Counted from the first letter of the stretch, positions 1 through 9,440 are shown. The stretch: 64,000 nt of DNA from JACRLV01 sp045863555 (GCA_045863555.1 BTUU01000007.1:124001-188000); one strand, 5' to 3'. Made by a program: numbers and translations. The notes: a model not told the origin generated them from the sequence alone.

Positions 1-930
1 TGGAAGCTGCAAATCGAAGATATCCATCCCCTCGCGAATTCCCGGCCGGTTCGGGACGAGGCGAGCAATGGTCGAATCGCGCGCGGGGTCAAACGGTGCG
101 ATGATCTCGGAGACTTTGAGGAGAATGGGCTCGGAGAGAAGGCACTCTCGAAAACGGGCGGGTACTTTGGGAAGATCGCTGGTCCGCGTTCCGGCCTCAC
201 CGTAGCGTCCAAACGCCCAGGACATCGCATTCATCAACTGGCCCGAGTTGATCTGGTTGCAGAAGTACAGCATCTCGTCTTCTGGAATGAGCAGGTGCCT
301 CCCTCGCCAGTGAACCCGTGCGAATTCGACAGGACAGTCGAAATAACCGAGGCGCGTGTCGTAGCGCGGCTCCAGTCGAACTCGCTCCGGCGTAACCTCC
401 ACGATCCGGCCCATGTTTCGAAAGAAAGTCGGCGGGCCAGTGCTGAAACAGCCCAAGACCTCATTTTCAAAGCCGAATTCGCCATTTGGAGCAAGCACCA
501 GCCAGGGCGGGCTGTTGCAGCGACCGTATCGACCTGCCCAGTCGTGATTCTGAATGCCGGCTATTTCGCGCTCCAGCAAGCGAGTGCGGCTTTCGATGCC
601 GGGGAATTCGCTTGCGGCCAGGCGCGAGGATCGGGCGCTCAGAATGTCGGTCGACCAGTCTCGCCATTCACCCTGCGCATTTTCCCAGAGGTGAATCAAG
701 TGCCCCGTCGGCCAGAACCGGATCGCAAGTTCGTCGCGATTCCACCAGCCGAGTCCGGCGACGCCGACGCAGGCAATGAAGAGCACGGCCCGCTGGTACC
801 AGCGGCGACGGGTCACGCGCGGATCGCGGCGGAGCGGCCGATCGACCGCCGCGCCGCATTCAGGGCAGATTCCCGGCTCAATGCGGTAGCCGCACTTCGG
901 ACACCAGCCCGCAGGCTCGTACGTGGCCAT
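1..930 (-). CDS. Zinc-ribbon, single-span membrane protein of unknown function (3' end outside window)
   Basis: An uninterrupted frame of 310 codons runs from ATG to the window edge, so the C-terminus is missing. Residues 10-13 and 22-25 are CPKC and CPEC, a short zinc ribbon, followed by an Arg-rich stretch and one hydrophobic segment at about residues 47-63. The rest is predicted to lie on the far side of the membrane. The protein aligns along its whole visible length with the one encoded at 34786-35931: both have cysteines at identical positions and share blocks of the type HxWAGxY, (R/E)xVEVTPxR and WxGxxxLIP. No family name is recognised and no catalytic motif is seen. A -10-like box lies 6 bases before the ATG. 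The reading frame is well supported; function is unknown. Confidence 0.8.
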   Translation of the reverse strand, partial: MATYEPAGWCPKCGYRIEPGICPECGAAVDRPLRRDPRVTRRRWYQRAVLFIACVGVAGLGWWNRDELAIRFWPTGHLIHLWENAQGEWRDWSTDILSARSSRLAASEFPGIESRTRLLEREIAGIQNHDWAGRYGRCNSPPWLVLAPNGEFGFENEVLGCFSTGPPTFFRNMGRIVEVTPERVRLEPRYDTRLGYFDCPVEFARVHWRGRHLLIPEDEMLYFCNQINSGQLMNAMSWAFGRYGEAGTRTSDLPKVPARFRECLLSEPILLKVSEIIAPFDPARDSTIARLVPNRPGIREGMDIFDLQLP

Positions 931-942
931 TACTTGATTCTA
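931..942 (-). promoter_or_regulatory. Putative -10 element (TAGAAT) directly before the start codon
   Basis: Read on the minus strand, TAGAAT is followed by six bases and then the ATG of the zinc-ribbon gene. That spacing would put +1 at or next to the start codon and give a leaderless transcript. No good -35 box is visible. The same geometry recurs at the paralogue (35939-35944) and at gmk (62512-62517). Confidence 0.4.
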
Positions 943-1135
943 CAGCGCGTCGGCAGCGCTGAATCCGAGTGCATCGCCGCGGATTGACCGCACGCCGGGC
1001 TTGCCCGCCCCGTCGTTTCGGCCAGGGACCGGTGTGATGTGCGATGGGCCGTGCGACCAAGGTGCGGCGGCCGGGCCGGCGCGGGTTCCGCTATCATCCC
1101 ATTTTGGACGCTGGGACGGAGATCAGGATACCGAC

Positions 1136-3010
1136 ATGACGAATACCACAGGCAAAACCGAGCCGAGCCCCGCCGCCGGCCGCACCCTTCGCGCTCCGCG
1201 CGGGACGACGCTCTCCTGCAAGGGCTGGCAGCAGGAAGCCGCCCTGCGAATGCTCATGAACAACCTCGACCCCGACGTGGCCGAGGCGCCGGAACAGCTC
1301 ATCGTCTACGGCGGCAGCGGCAAGGCGGCGCGGTCATGGCCGGATTTCGAGCGAATCGTCGCGACGCTCCGCCGGCTGGAAAACGACGAGACGATGCTCG
1401 TGCAGAGCGGCCGGGCGGTGGGCGTACTGAAGACGCACCCGGACGCGCCGCGCGTCCTCATCAGCAACTCGATGCTCGTGCCGAAATGGGCGACCTGGGA
1501 CGAATTCCGCCGGCTCGAAGCACTCGGCCTGATCATGTTCGGCCAGATGACGGCGGGGTCGTGGATCTACATCGGAACACAGGGCATCCTGCAGGGCACG
1601 TACGAGACATTCGCGGCATTGGCGAAGAAGCACTTCGGCGGCTCGCTCAGGGGCCGGCTCGTCGTCACGGGTGGGCTCGGCGGCATGGGTGGGGCGCAGC
1701 CACTGGCGGCGACGTTCAACGGCGCGGCGTGCCTCGTGGCCGAAGTTGATCGCACGCGGATCGAGAAGCGGTTAAAGACGCGCTATCTCGACAAGATGAC
1801 TGACAATCTGGACGAAGCGATTGATTGGTCACTTCGAGCGAAGGCGACAGGGGAAGCGCTCTCCGTCGGATTCGTTGGCAACGTCGTGCTTCTGCTGACC
1901 GAATTGCTCAGGCGCGACATTACTCCTGACGTAGTTACCGACCAAACTTCCGCCCACGACCCGCTGAATGGTTATGTGCCTTGGCATTGCCCGTTCGAGG
2001 AGGCTCTCGCGCTGAGAGCGAGCGACCCATCGCTATACGAGCGGCTTTCATTTGTAACGATGGCTCGCCATGTTCGGGCGATGCTGAAACTCCAGGAGCG
2101 CGGGTCAGTGGTATTCGACTACGGGAACAATCTTCGCGGTCACGCAAAGATTGCGATCGACGACCTGGCGGCAGGGAGCGAGCGCGCGGAGAAGTATCTG
2201 GAGTCGTTACGAACGCGACCTGAGCTTGCAAACCTGAAAGAGAGTGAGTGGTTCGCACCGGGAGGACCGTTGGAAGGCCTAGGAACGCTCCATCGTCTTC
2301 TGGGTAACCTCAAGCAGCAGATTGCGAAGCGAAATGAGCCGATAGAGGTCGACCCCTTCAAAATCCCCGGCTTCGTCCCCGAATACATCCGCCCGCTCTT
2401 CTGCGAAGGCTCCGGCCCCTTCCGCTGGGCCGCGCTCTCGGGCGATCCGGCGGACATTCGCGTCACCGATCAGGCCGTGCTTGAGACTTTTTCCGAGGAA
2501 GAGCACCTCTGCCGCTGGATTCGCATGGCGGGCGAGAAGGTCGCATTCCAGGGCCTGCCGGCGCGAATCTGCTGGCTGAAGTATGGCCAGCGGGCGAAGA
2601 TGGGCCTGATTTTCAACCGCCTCGTGCGCGAGAAAAAGGTCTCCGCGCCGATCGTCCTCGGCCGCGATCACCTCGACTGCGGCAGCGTCGCCAGCCCGAA
2701 CCGCGAGACTGAGGCGATGAAGGACGGCTCCGACGCGATCGCCGACTGGCCGATCCTCAACGCCCTCGCGAACACGGCCTGCGGCGCGACGTGGGTGAGC
2801 GTCCACCACGGCGGCGGCGTCGGCATCGGCTACTCGATCCACGCCGGTCAGGTGCTCGTCTGCGACGGCACGCCGGAGGCCGACAAGCGGATTCAGCGGG
2901 TGCTCACGGCCGACCCGGCGATGGGCGTGATCCGCCATGTCGACGCGGGGTATGAGGATGCGATCGCGGTGGCCAAGGCGAAGGGCGTGGATATTCCGGG
3001 GCTGCGGTAA
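1136..3010 (+). CDS. hutU: Urocanate hydratase (urocanase), long form
   Basis: Urocanase performs the second step of histidine degradation, converting urocanate to imidazolonepropionate with tightly bound NAD+ in the cytoplasm. Visible family hallmarks are [11 protein letters not shown] near the N-terminus, [11 protein letters not shown] (NAD loop), [31 protein letters not shown] containing the conserved Cys, [20 protein letters not shown] and the HHGGGVG/CDGT end block. The ATG chosen gives 624 residues; the usual form is about 550-560. The extra length is about 60 charged residues between [10 protein letters not shown] and [15 protein letters not shown], which would lie near the active site in sequence. 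The frame also stays open further upstream, but that part does not look like the family. No hutH, hutI or hutG is nearby. A middle block of roughly 580 bases uses more A/T-ending codons than either flank. Confidence 0.95.
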   Translation: MTNTTGKTEPSPAAGRTLRAPRGTTLSCKGWQQEAALRMLMNNLDPDVAEAPEQLIVYGGSGKAARSWPDFERIVATLRRLENDETMLVQSGRAVGVLKTHPDAPRVLISNSMLVPKWATWDEFRRLEALGLIMFGQMTAGSWIYIGTQGILQGTYETFAALAKKHFGGSLRGRLVVTGGLGGMGGAQPLAATFNGAACLVAEVDRTRIEKRLKTRYLDKMTDNLDEAIDWSLRAKATGEALSVGFVGNVVLLLTELLRRDITPDVVTDQTSAHDPLNGYVPWHCPFEEALALRASDPSLYERLSFVTMARHVRAMLKLQERGSVVFDYGNNLRGHAKIAIDDLAAGSERAEKYLESLRTRPELANLKESEWFAPGGPLEGLGTLHRLLGNLKQQIAKRNEPIEVDPFKIPGFVPEYIRPLFCEGSGPFRWAALSGDPADIRVTDQAVLETFSEEEHLCRWIRMAGEKVAFQGLPARICWLKYGQRAKMGLIFNRLVREKKVSAPIVLGRDHLDCGSVASPNRETEAMKDGSDAIADWPILNALANTACGATWVSVHHGGGVGIGYSIHAGQVLVCDGTPEADKRIQRVLTADPAMGVIRHVDAGYEDAIAVAKAKGVDIPGLR

Positions 3011-3035
3011 TTGTAGTCACATTCGCGGAGGCACC

Positions 3036-4484
3036 ATGGTTGGCGTCCCCGGGACCGCTGGATCGGATTGTACGCGAGCGATGAGAACGGCGAATCGTTG
3101 GCGTCTCGCGGCGATCGTGTTCTTTTCGCCGGCTGCCGCGATTCTGGCCGGCATCGTATACATCAGCCTCGGGGTCGGCTTTCTTCATACCCCCGCGCAG
3201 TTCGCCGGCGGTATGCTCGCAGTTGCGCTCCCCCTAATTCCCGTTTTGCTGGCGGTTTTCCGTTGGGTTCGAGCATTCTCAGTGGCGATCCTCCTGGGTT
3301 CTCTGCTCAGCATCGTTACGGTTGTGGTCCGATTCTCGCTGCGCCGCGCCGACGCGCCGCTGGTCGAGTCATACAGTGACATGATCACCTTGGTGTTCGC
3401 AGGCATTTTCCTTACCGGGGGCCTCCGGACGCTGAGAGCCGCACGGACCCTCCGGATGAGCGGACTCTCCGACCGCCCGCGGCGTCGATGGATACTGGAA
3501 CTCTCCGTACTCGGTCTGAGCTTGGCACTGGGCGCATCGGGCGCCTGGGCGATTCGGCCGAGAGTTGAGTCGGAGATCCGGAAACGGCAGGAACTCGCCT
3601 GCGCCAGGAACTTACTCTCAATCCTCAACGCGATCCGGGACTATGAAGCTGCGAATGGAACGCGGCCGCCGTCGCTGGACGTTCTCGTTTCTGAGGGGCG
3701 AATCGAGTCTGAGGGTCTCCGCTGCAGCGTTCAGCGGGTCGGCGGAGAGACATTTCCATACCAGTACCATCCTGAAGCGATCGGTCTGAGCGATATCCTT
3801 GCCTGTGATTCCCAGAGCCCGCACGGCACTCGTCTTGGAGTGTTCGCGATTCGGCCGGACGGGGACCTGTACTTCACGTCGCGCGAAGCTGCGGACGCGC
3901 GGATCGAGCGCGTGCGGAATTATCGGCTTGATGGGGCGGTTGGCGCGGCTCGCCGCTCGATCAACCGGCAGCGCGCCGCCCTTCAGGCGATTTACGCGAT
4001 GCGAATGGTCGAATTCGATAATGCGGGAGGTCTCGAAGGCGGGACGCTCACTCCTCGGGAGGCGTTCAACGAGCGGCGACGACTGCTTGAATCGGCCATT
4101 TCCGCGCACGCGCAGGTGCTCGTTTACGTTCGCGGAGAGCCAGCAAGCCTCCGAGAGCAGTTGACTGCGAGTGAGCTGAATCCCGCAGCTCTGCAATCGG
4201 CGATCGACGGGGACGCCGAACGGCACAGGGCCACACTTGAATTCGTGGAGGCCGAAGAAAAGCTCCACGCTGTATTTACCGAGTATTTAAACTTTCTCGA
4301 TGAACGCTGGGGACAATGGGAGTACGACGGCGACGAAGATATGATGCGATTTGAAGAAGATGATGCGGTCGAAGGATATCTGGACATCATCGGCCGAATG
4401 CGGGCGCTCGCAGCGGAAGTCCAAGAGAAACTGGCGAAGTCTCAGGAGCTTGAGGACTCCGTGAACGGCGACGGTGAGGATTGA
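3036..4484 (+). CDS. Multi-span membrane protein with pseudopilin-like segment, unknown function
   Basis: The start at 3036 is chosen because GGAGG lies four bases upstream; an in-frame ATG at 3081 is the alternative. The product has about 482 residues. The first 190 hold four or five hydrophobic segments. After these comes a stretch around NLLSILNAIRDYEAANGTRP that resembles the periplasmic part of type II pseudopilins (an N-terminal helix, then residue counts leading to a PPSL-type turn). The C-terminal half is helical and charged, ending in a Glu/Asp-rich tail. Codon use is less GC-biased than in pepA or lon. The gene sits between the intact hutU end and a decayed copy of that end, so it may have arrived with a rearrangement. 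No known family is recognised. Confidence 0.7.
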   Translation: MVGVPGTAGSDCTRAMRTANRWRLAAIVFFSPAAAILAGIVYISLGVGFLHTPAQFAGGMLAVALPLIPVLLAVFRWVRAFSVAILLGSLLSIVTVVVRFSLRRADAPLVESYSDMITLVFAGIFLTGGLRTLRAARTLRMSGLSDRPRRRWILELSVLGLSLALGASGAWAIRPRVESEIRKRQELACARNLLSILNAIRDYEAANGTRPPSLDVLVSEGRIESEGLRCSVQRVGGETFPYQYHPEAIGLSDILACDSQSPHGTRLGVFAIRPDGDLYFTSREAADARIERVRNYRLDGAVGAARRSINRQRAALQAIYAMRMVEFDNAGGLEGGTLTPREAFNERRRLLESAISAHAQVLVYVRGEPASLREQLTASELNPAALQSAIDGDAERHRATLEFVEAEEKLHAVFTEYLNFLDERWGQWEYDGDEDMMRFEEDDAVEGYLDIIGRMRALAAEVQEKLAKSQELEDSVNGDGED

Positions 4485-4528
4485 CCCATCCGCCAAAGTG
4501 AGTCCCGCGCACCCGACCCGCGATTGAC

Positions 4529-4617
4529 GTCATGCGCCAGGTCGTCGCGGATATGAAGCGACAATTGCGGCGGCGATGGCTACGGGCGTGGACATTCCGG
4601 GGATCCGGCCGGATTGA
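4529..4617 (+). pseudogene. Remnant copy of the hutU 3' end
   Basis: In one frame this stretch reads GYEATIAAAMATGVDIPGIR, a few more residues and a stop. It matches the C-terminus of the intact urocanase just upstream ([20 protein letters not shown]). At DNA level about three quarters of the bases agree over about 80 positions, with one single-base gap that breaks the frame near the start. It has no start codon or body of its own, so it is a decayed fragment in direct orientation. Confidence 0.7.
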
Positions 4618-4693
4618 GCTGCGGGCGCGGCGAACGGGAGCAGCGGCTCGACGCCGATGCTCCCGTCGTACGTGCGATCCCGGTTGCGATTGA

Positions 4694-6193
4694 CTACGCC
4701 CCCGCGTGCGTCTTCCGCAGATACTCCACCAGCAGGCGCACACCAAAACCCGTCGCCGCCCGCTCGTCCTCGGTCGTGGCCGTGCCGGCGATGTCGAGAT
4801 GGGCCCAGGGGACGCTCTTGTCGACGAACTCCTTGAGGAACATGCCGCCGACGATCGGATGGGCGTAGCGCTTGCCAGCCGAGTTCTTGATGTCCGCGTC
4901 GCTGCTCTTGATGAGGTCGCGGTAGTCGTCCCACAAGGGAAGCGGCCAGAGCCGCTCGTCCGTCCGCCGGCCGCACTCGACCAGCGTCTCCGAGAGCGCC
5001 TCGCTGTTGGCCATGAGCCCCGCCGCGCACTTGCCCAGCGCCGTGACGACGCCGCCCGTGAGCGTCGCCAGGTTGATCATCGTCGTCGGTTTGCAGTGCT
5101 GTTGGGCGTACCAGAGCGCATCGGCGAGCACAAGCCGGCCTTCGGCGTCCGTGTTCGTGATCTCGACCGTCTTGCCGCTCATCATTGTAATAATGTCGCC
5201 CGGCCGGTACGCCTCGTCCGAAATCGCGTTCTCGGCCGCGGCGAGGATGCCGACGACGTTGACCTTGAGCTTCAGCGTCGCGACCGCCTTCATGAGCCCC
5301 ATGACCGTGCAGCCGCCGCACTTGTCGAATTTCATCGACTCCATCCCGGCCGCGGGCTTGATCGAGATGCCGCCGGTGTCGAACGTGACGGTCTTGCCGA
5401 TGACGACGGTCGTATTGCGCGAGGCCCCCGCGCCGGCGTAGTCGAGGCGGATGAGACACGGCTTGTGTTCGGACGCCATTCCGACGGCAATCAGGCCGCC
5501 CATGCCCATCTTCGCCGCCTGCTTGGCGTCGATGACCGTGCACTTGAGCTTGTGCTGGCGGGCGAGCCGCCGGGCCTCCTCGGCCATCGTGGTCGGGTTG
5601 ATGTAGTTCGGCGGCAGGTGGGCGAGTCGGCGGGCGTAGTTCACGGCGTCGGCCAGCGGCGCCGCCGCCTTGATCTCGCCGAGCGAGCGCGTGACGTGCG
5701 CCGCCTCGCTGGCAAGCAGCGCGACCTTCATTTTCGCCGGCGCCTTGTCTTCGGGCTTGCGCAGTTCGTCGAAACGGAAGCCGGCAAGGTCCATCCCCGT
5801 CGCCCACTCGGCCATGGCGTTGTCGAAATTGCAGCTCAGCAGTGCGTCGATCCAGAGCGCGGCCGATTTGACCTTGTTCGACTGCATCCAGCGCACGGCC
5901 GCGGCGGCCGCGTCGCGCAGCTTGGCCGGGGTCAGTTCCGCGTCGTCGCCGAGGCTGACGGTAATGACCCGGCGATACCCGCCAGCGCGAGTCGTGTGCC
6001 CGACGGAGCCGACCTTTTCTCGCAGGGCGTCGACGCCGACCAGCTCGGAGACCGCCCCGTCGCACAGCCGGTCGACCTTGGAGATGAGCTGGAGCGGGGG
6101 CCTGGGCTTCGAAGCGAGCGGAACGATGAGCACGTCGGCGGCGGCGGCCTTCGCGCCGGCGATGAATTCGAACTGCGTACCGTTGTTTGCCAT
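4694..6193 (-). CDS. pepA: Leucyl aminopeptidase (M17 family, cytosol aminopeptidase)
   Basis: This 499-residue protein matches the usual length of bacterial PepA, a hexameric enzyme with two metal ions that removes N-terminal residues from peptides. The catalytic half shows FDTGGISIKPAAGMESMKFD with the metal and catalytic lysine/aspartate positions, and NTDAEGRLVLADAL, the family signature. The N-terminal half is the variable macrodomain-like part. The start is MANNGTQFEF; the frame stays open upstream but that extension is Arg-rich and unlike the family. It is transcribed in the same direction as the amylase gene upstream, about 116 bases away, and probably has its own promoter. Confidence 0.95.
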   Translation of the reverse strand: MANNGTQFEFIAGAKAAAADVLIVPLASKPRPPLQLISKVDRLCDGAVSELVGVDALREKVGSVGHTTRAGGYRRVITVSLGDDAELTPAKLRDAAAAAVRWMQSNKVKSAALWIDALLSCNFDNAMAEWATGMDLAGFRFDELRKPEDKAPAKMKVALLASEAAHVTRSLGEIKAAAPLADAVNYARRLAHLPPNYINPTTMAEEARRLARQHKLKCTVIDAKQAAKMGMGGLIAVGMASEHKPCLIRLDYAGAGASRNTTVVIGKTVTFDTGGISIKPAAGMESMKFDKCGGCTVMGLMKAVATLKLKVNVVGILAAAENAISDEAYRPGDIITMMSGKTVEITNTDAEGRLVLADALWYAQQHCKPTTMINLATLTGGVVTALGKCAAGLMANSEALSETLVECGRRTDERLWPLPLWDDYRDLIKSSDADIKNSAGKRYAHPIVGGMFLKEFVDKSVPWAHLDIAGTATTEDERAATGFGVRLLVEYLRKTHAGA

Positions 6194-6309
6194 TGCATCC
6201 TCTTGGGTTTCGACTCGAACTCGAACCTTGGAGCGTACCTCGGAACGCAACGGCGGGAAAGCGCGTGAACGGGATTGCAGCAGGAAGAATGCAGACGGCT
6301 GAAAAACGA

Positions 6310-8658
6310 CTACGGGCAGGCCGTTCCGAACACGCCGAGGAGCTGCGCGAGATCCGTCAGATCCACGTCGCCATCCGCATCGACGTCGCCCTGTTCGCGC
6401 GAAGCACCGGACGGAGTGCCGTAATTCGACAGAAGCAGTGAGAGATCGGCGAGGGCAATCAGACCGTCGTCGTTGAGGTCGGCGGGACACTCGACCGGCG
6501 GAGCGCCCCAGCGGAGGACGAGCAGGCCCATCTGCGGGATCGTGATGGCCGCCGACTGGGCGTAGCCGTCGTAGGGGATGGCGTCGACGTTCACGACGCC
6601 ACCGTTGCCGACGTTGTTCCCGTCGTAGACGGCCGCCTGGCTGTTCAGGATCTCGCTCCAGGGCGCGGGCTGCGGCAGGCCGATGCGATAACTCGGGAAA
6701 TTGCCGTTATTGAAGCTGGCGACGACGACGCAGACGTTGCCGCTCGCATCCCAGCGCTGAAACGCGATCACGTTTGCGCTGTCGTTCACATGAAACACCT
6801 GCCAGCCGGCATTGGCGCGGAAGCAGCCGTTGCTCCTCCGCACAGCGATCGCATCGCGGAAGAAATCGAAGATCGGCCGGTTCTGCTGCTTCAGCGCCCA
6901 GTTGATCCGGCCCCCGCCGCCGGGATCGCCGCCCGTGAAATCGGTGTCGTCGAGCCACTCGGAGCCCATGTAGAACGCGGGGATCCCGGGCGCGAGCAGG
7001 TTGAGCCCCTGCGCGAGCTTGTAGCGCCCCTTGGCCCAGACGTCGTCGTGCGGATAGGTCGGGTCGATCACCTTGATCATCCGCGAGCCGCCGGTCGACG
7101 ACATGATTTCGTCGTGCAACTCGACGTAGTTCATCACCTTCGGCGCGGCCAGATGCGGCGGCTGGCCGTTGATCGCGGCGGCGAGCGCGCCCATGTCCGG
7201 ATCGCCGAATGCGGCCGCGAACACTGCATTGCGCGCCGCGTCGCGGAACGCCATGTGCCACTGCGCGTCGAATCCCGCCCCGCCGAGGTTCGTCGGCCGG
7301 GTGATCCACGGATCGGTGGGCAGTTCCTCGGCGATGCAGATCTTGTGCATCCAGCGATTGTCGATCGTGTCGTTGAGCCACTGCATGAGGCTCCAGCCCG
7401 CGCCGCCCTGATACGCGTCCATCCACGCCGTCGCGTCCATGCGAAAGCCGTCGATGCGGTACTCCTCGAGCCAGTAGAGCGCGCTGTCGAGGAAATACTG
7501 CCGCACGGGTCCGCGCGAGAAATCCGCCTGCGGCCCCCAGGGCGAGTCGATGTTCGGCGTGGCGAAAAAGCTCTGCTGCGTCGGACTGTCGTAGTGCCAG
7601 AGGTAGTTGTCGCTGGGCGAGAAGTGGTTCCAGACGATGTCGTGCAGCACCGCGACGCCATGCGCATGCAGCGTGTCGACCATGAATTTGAAATCGTCCG
7701 GCGTGCCGAGCTTCCATTCGGGCGACCACTGCGTCACGGGGTTATAGCCGCCGGAGAAATCCCAGGGATGCTCGGTCACGGGCATCAGCTCGACCGCCGT
7801 GACGCCAAGCTCCACGAGATGATCAACATGGGCGGCCACGTCGCGATAGGTGCCCGGGATCGCGCCGGACGCGACGGGGTCGTTCCGGCCGGAGAAAGTG
7901 CCCACGTGAAGCTCGTAGATGATGAGGTCTTCAAAGGCCGGCGGCCGGTAGGCGTTGCTGGTCCAGACGTAACCAAACGGATTTTCGACGTATGAATCAT
8001 ACGAACCGGAACCATCGAGGCCGCGGGCGCGGGCGTCGGGCTTCCACAGACTTCCGGGCTGGAAGAAGAATTTGTAGCGCTGTCGCGGGTGCGCGTCCGG
8101 CGCATAGGCAGTGAAGAACTCACCGCTCCGGGTCATCGGCGTGCCGAGACCCCAGTTGTTGAACTCGCCGCGGACATTCGCCTGAATCGCATTTGGAGCC
8201 CAGACCTTGAAGACGACGCCGCCGGGATTGACCGGCGTCGCACCGACCGGCGCGTGAATGAGCGTGGCCCGGTCGAGTTCCCACCCCGGCCCGGCGGGCG
8301 GATCGTCGGACATCCCCGTCGGCGACAGGTAATCCGTGTCGAGCCCGTCGGTCAGTTCGATTGTGTAGTAAATGCTCTGCGACACCGTCGCGGGGAGCGA
8401 CGCGCGCCACACGGCGTAAGGCCCCTCATCACGATCCCACGCCGCGTTGACCCAAACGGATGTCCCGCCGTCGTCAAGCCGGACACGGGCGGCCGTGAGG
8501 TCGAATTGATACGCGCGGAAATAGACGTCGAAAGCCTCGCCGTTCATCGGACAGAGCGGCCGGCGATCCTGGAAGGCCACGTGCGATACGCCGTTCCATT
8601 CGACGTTGTTGTCGGGCTCGGCGAAAAAGAGCACGAGCGCACAGAGCGTCAGGATCAT
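6310..8658 (-). CDS. Secreted GH13 alpha-glucan-acting enzyme with EF-hand/dockerin-like tail
   Basis: The 782-residue product begins with a short hydrophobic stretch (MILTLCALVLFF) suited to export. Next come one or two beta-sandwich regions, the second with a CBM48-like block near VVFKVWAPNAIQANVRGEFN, and then a GH13 barrel. Barrel motifs include DIVWNH, GFRMDATAWMD (nucleophile Asp), CIAEELP (acid/base Glu) and VELHDE (third acid after a His). The overall pattern is closest to glycogen-branching and debranching enzymes, so it probably acts on alpha-1,4/1,6-glucans outside the cytoplasm. The last 60 residues carry two Ca-binding-type repeats (DLNDDGLIALADLSLLL and DVDADGDVDLTDLAQLL), common on planctomycete secreted proteins. 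GGGAGGGG lies upstream of the ATG. Exact substrate cannot be told from sequence. Confidence 0.88.
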   Translation of the reverse strand: MILTLCALVLFFAEPDNNVEWNGVSHVAFQDRRPLCPMNGEAFDVYFRAYQFDLTAARVRLDDGGTSVWVNAAWDRDEGPYAVWRASLPATVSQSIYYTIELTDGLDTDYLSPTGMSDDPPAGPGWELDRATLIHAPVGATPVNPGGVVFKVWAPNAIQANVRGEFNNWGLGTPMTRSGEFFTAYAPDAHPRQRYKFFFQPGSLWKPDARARGLDGSGSYDSYVENPFGYVWTSNAYRPPAFEDLIIYELHVGTFSGRNDPVASGAIPGTYRDVAAHVDHLVELGVTAVELMPVTEHPWDFSGGYNPVTQWSPEWKLGTPDDFKFMVDTLHAHGVAVLHDIVWNHFSPSDNYLWHYDSPTQQSFFATPNIDSPWGPQADFSRGPVRQYFLDSALYWLEEYRIDGFRMDATAWMDAYQGGAGWSLMQWLNDTIDNRWMHKICIAEELPTDPWITRPTNLGGAGFDAQWHMAFRDAARNAVFAAAFGDPDMGALAAAINGQPPHLAAPKVMNYVELHDEIMSSTGGSRMIKVIDPTYPHDDVWAKGRYKLAQGLNLLAPGIPAFYMGSEWLDDTDFTGGDPGGGGRINWALKQQNRPIFDFFRDAIAVRRSNGCFRANAGWQVFHVNDSANVIAFQRWDASGNVCVVVASFNNGNFPSYRIGLPQPAPWSEILNSQAAVYDGNNVGNGGVVNVDAIPYDGYAQSAAITIPQMGLLVLRWGAPPVECPADLNDDGLIALADLSLLLSNYGTPSGASREQGDVDADGDVDLTDLAQLLGVFGTACP

Positions 8659-8846
8659 CTTTGCGAACCCCTCCCGAAGTTCGGCGCGGCTCGGAACGGG
8701 CCCCCCGTCGCGAATCAGACATCTCGATCGTAGCGCCCGGATATGCAGCCGGCCACGCCGAGGCGCGGCCGGATATCAGGGTTCAGAAGTCGCGGGTCGC
8801 CGGCCGGCCGACCGCGCGGGGCAAGGCCGCGGATCGGGCGGCGACT

Positions 8847-9212
8847 CTACGACGTTTGCGTGTTCAACTCCGACTCGACCAGGGCGACCGAATTCGGCCG
8901 CGCAGGCTGAGGAATCGGCAGTCCGTCGAGACCGAGCTTTTCCTTCATGAGGCGGCCGACTTTGAATTTGACGGTCCGCTTGGGCGGTACGGGGACCTTC
9001 TCCATCGTCTTGGGGTTCTGGGCGATGCGGGCAGCCCGCTCGCGGATCTCAAAGACGCCGAAGTCTCGAAATTCCAATCGGTTACCGTGCCCAAGCTCGC
9101 CGATCACCTCGTCCAGGAAGTTCTGGATGATCCGCTTGACGACGATCCGCTTGGTCTTGCTCCGGTCCGCGATCCGATCCACGAGATCTTTCTTGGTAAC
9201 CGTCTTACCCAT
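8847..9212 (-). CDS. hup: HU/IHF-family nucleoid protein with short C-terminal extension
   Basis: Starting at MGKTVTKKDLVDRIA, the 121-residue product has the complete HU fold: N-terminal helices, LEFRDFGVFEIRER, and an arm region in which AQNPKT stands for the usual RNPKT. HU dimers bend and compact DNA. About 25 residues follow the normal end, rich in Pro and small residues. The frame is open upstream for 24 more codons, but that part is not HU-like, so the inner Met is preferred. A convincing promoter lies about 90 bases upstream (9303-9331). The gene lies downstream of lon on the same strand, separated by about 230 bases. Confidence 0.92.
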   Translation of the reverse strand: MGKTVTKKDLVDRIADRSKTKRIVVKRIIQNFLDEVIGELGHGNRLEFRDFGVFEIRERAARIAQNPKTMEKVPVPPKRTVKFKVGRLMKEKLGLDGLPIPQPARPNSVALVESELNTQTS

Positions 9213-9302
9213 GGCGATCCCCAGACTGAACTCCGCGTAACGCTGAACACCCCGGGGTCGATCGATACGCCGGATCGTCCCCACCCTCCTGCGACGAGTC
9301 CC

Positions 9303-9331
9303 ATCCTACGACCGAGGCGGAGGAGAATCAA
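9303..9331 (-). promoter_or_regulatory. Sigma70-type promoter for the HU gene
   Basis: On the minus strand TTGATT is separated by 17 bases from TAGGAT, and the HU start codon follows after about 90 bases. Only sequence resemblance supports this. Confidence 0.5.
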
Positions 9332-9440
9332 GCGGAATTACTGTTCTGGCAACGAGTTACGCGCAAAAAACGGACCGGAAAATCTCAAAACTGCACTTGA
9401 CAGAGCCTCCCGGCCGCGCTCGGTCGAACGTTGAATCGTG

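Noticed and set aside
4706..6268. Long plus-strand open frame opposite pepA
   Set aside because: It is a shadow of the GC-rich pepA gene, Arg/Asp/His-heavy, and has no family likeness.
9213..9440. Possible tRNA or small RNA between HU and lon
   Set aside because: No cloverleaf, T-loop sequence or strong hairpin was found; only a promoter for the HU gene is visible.
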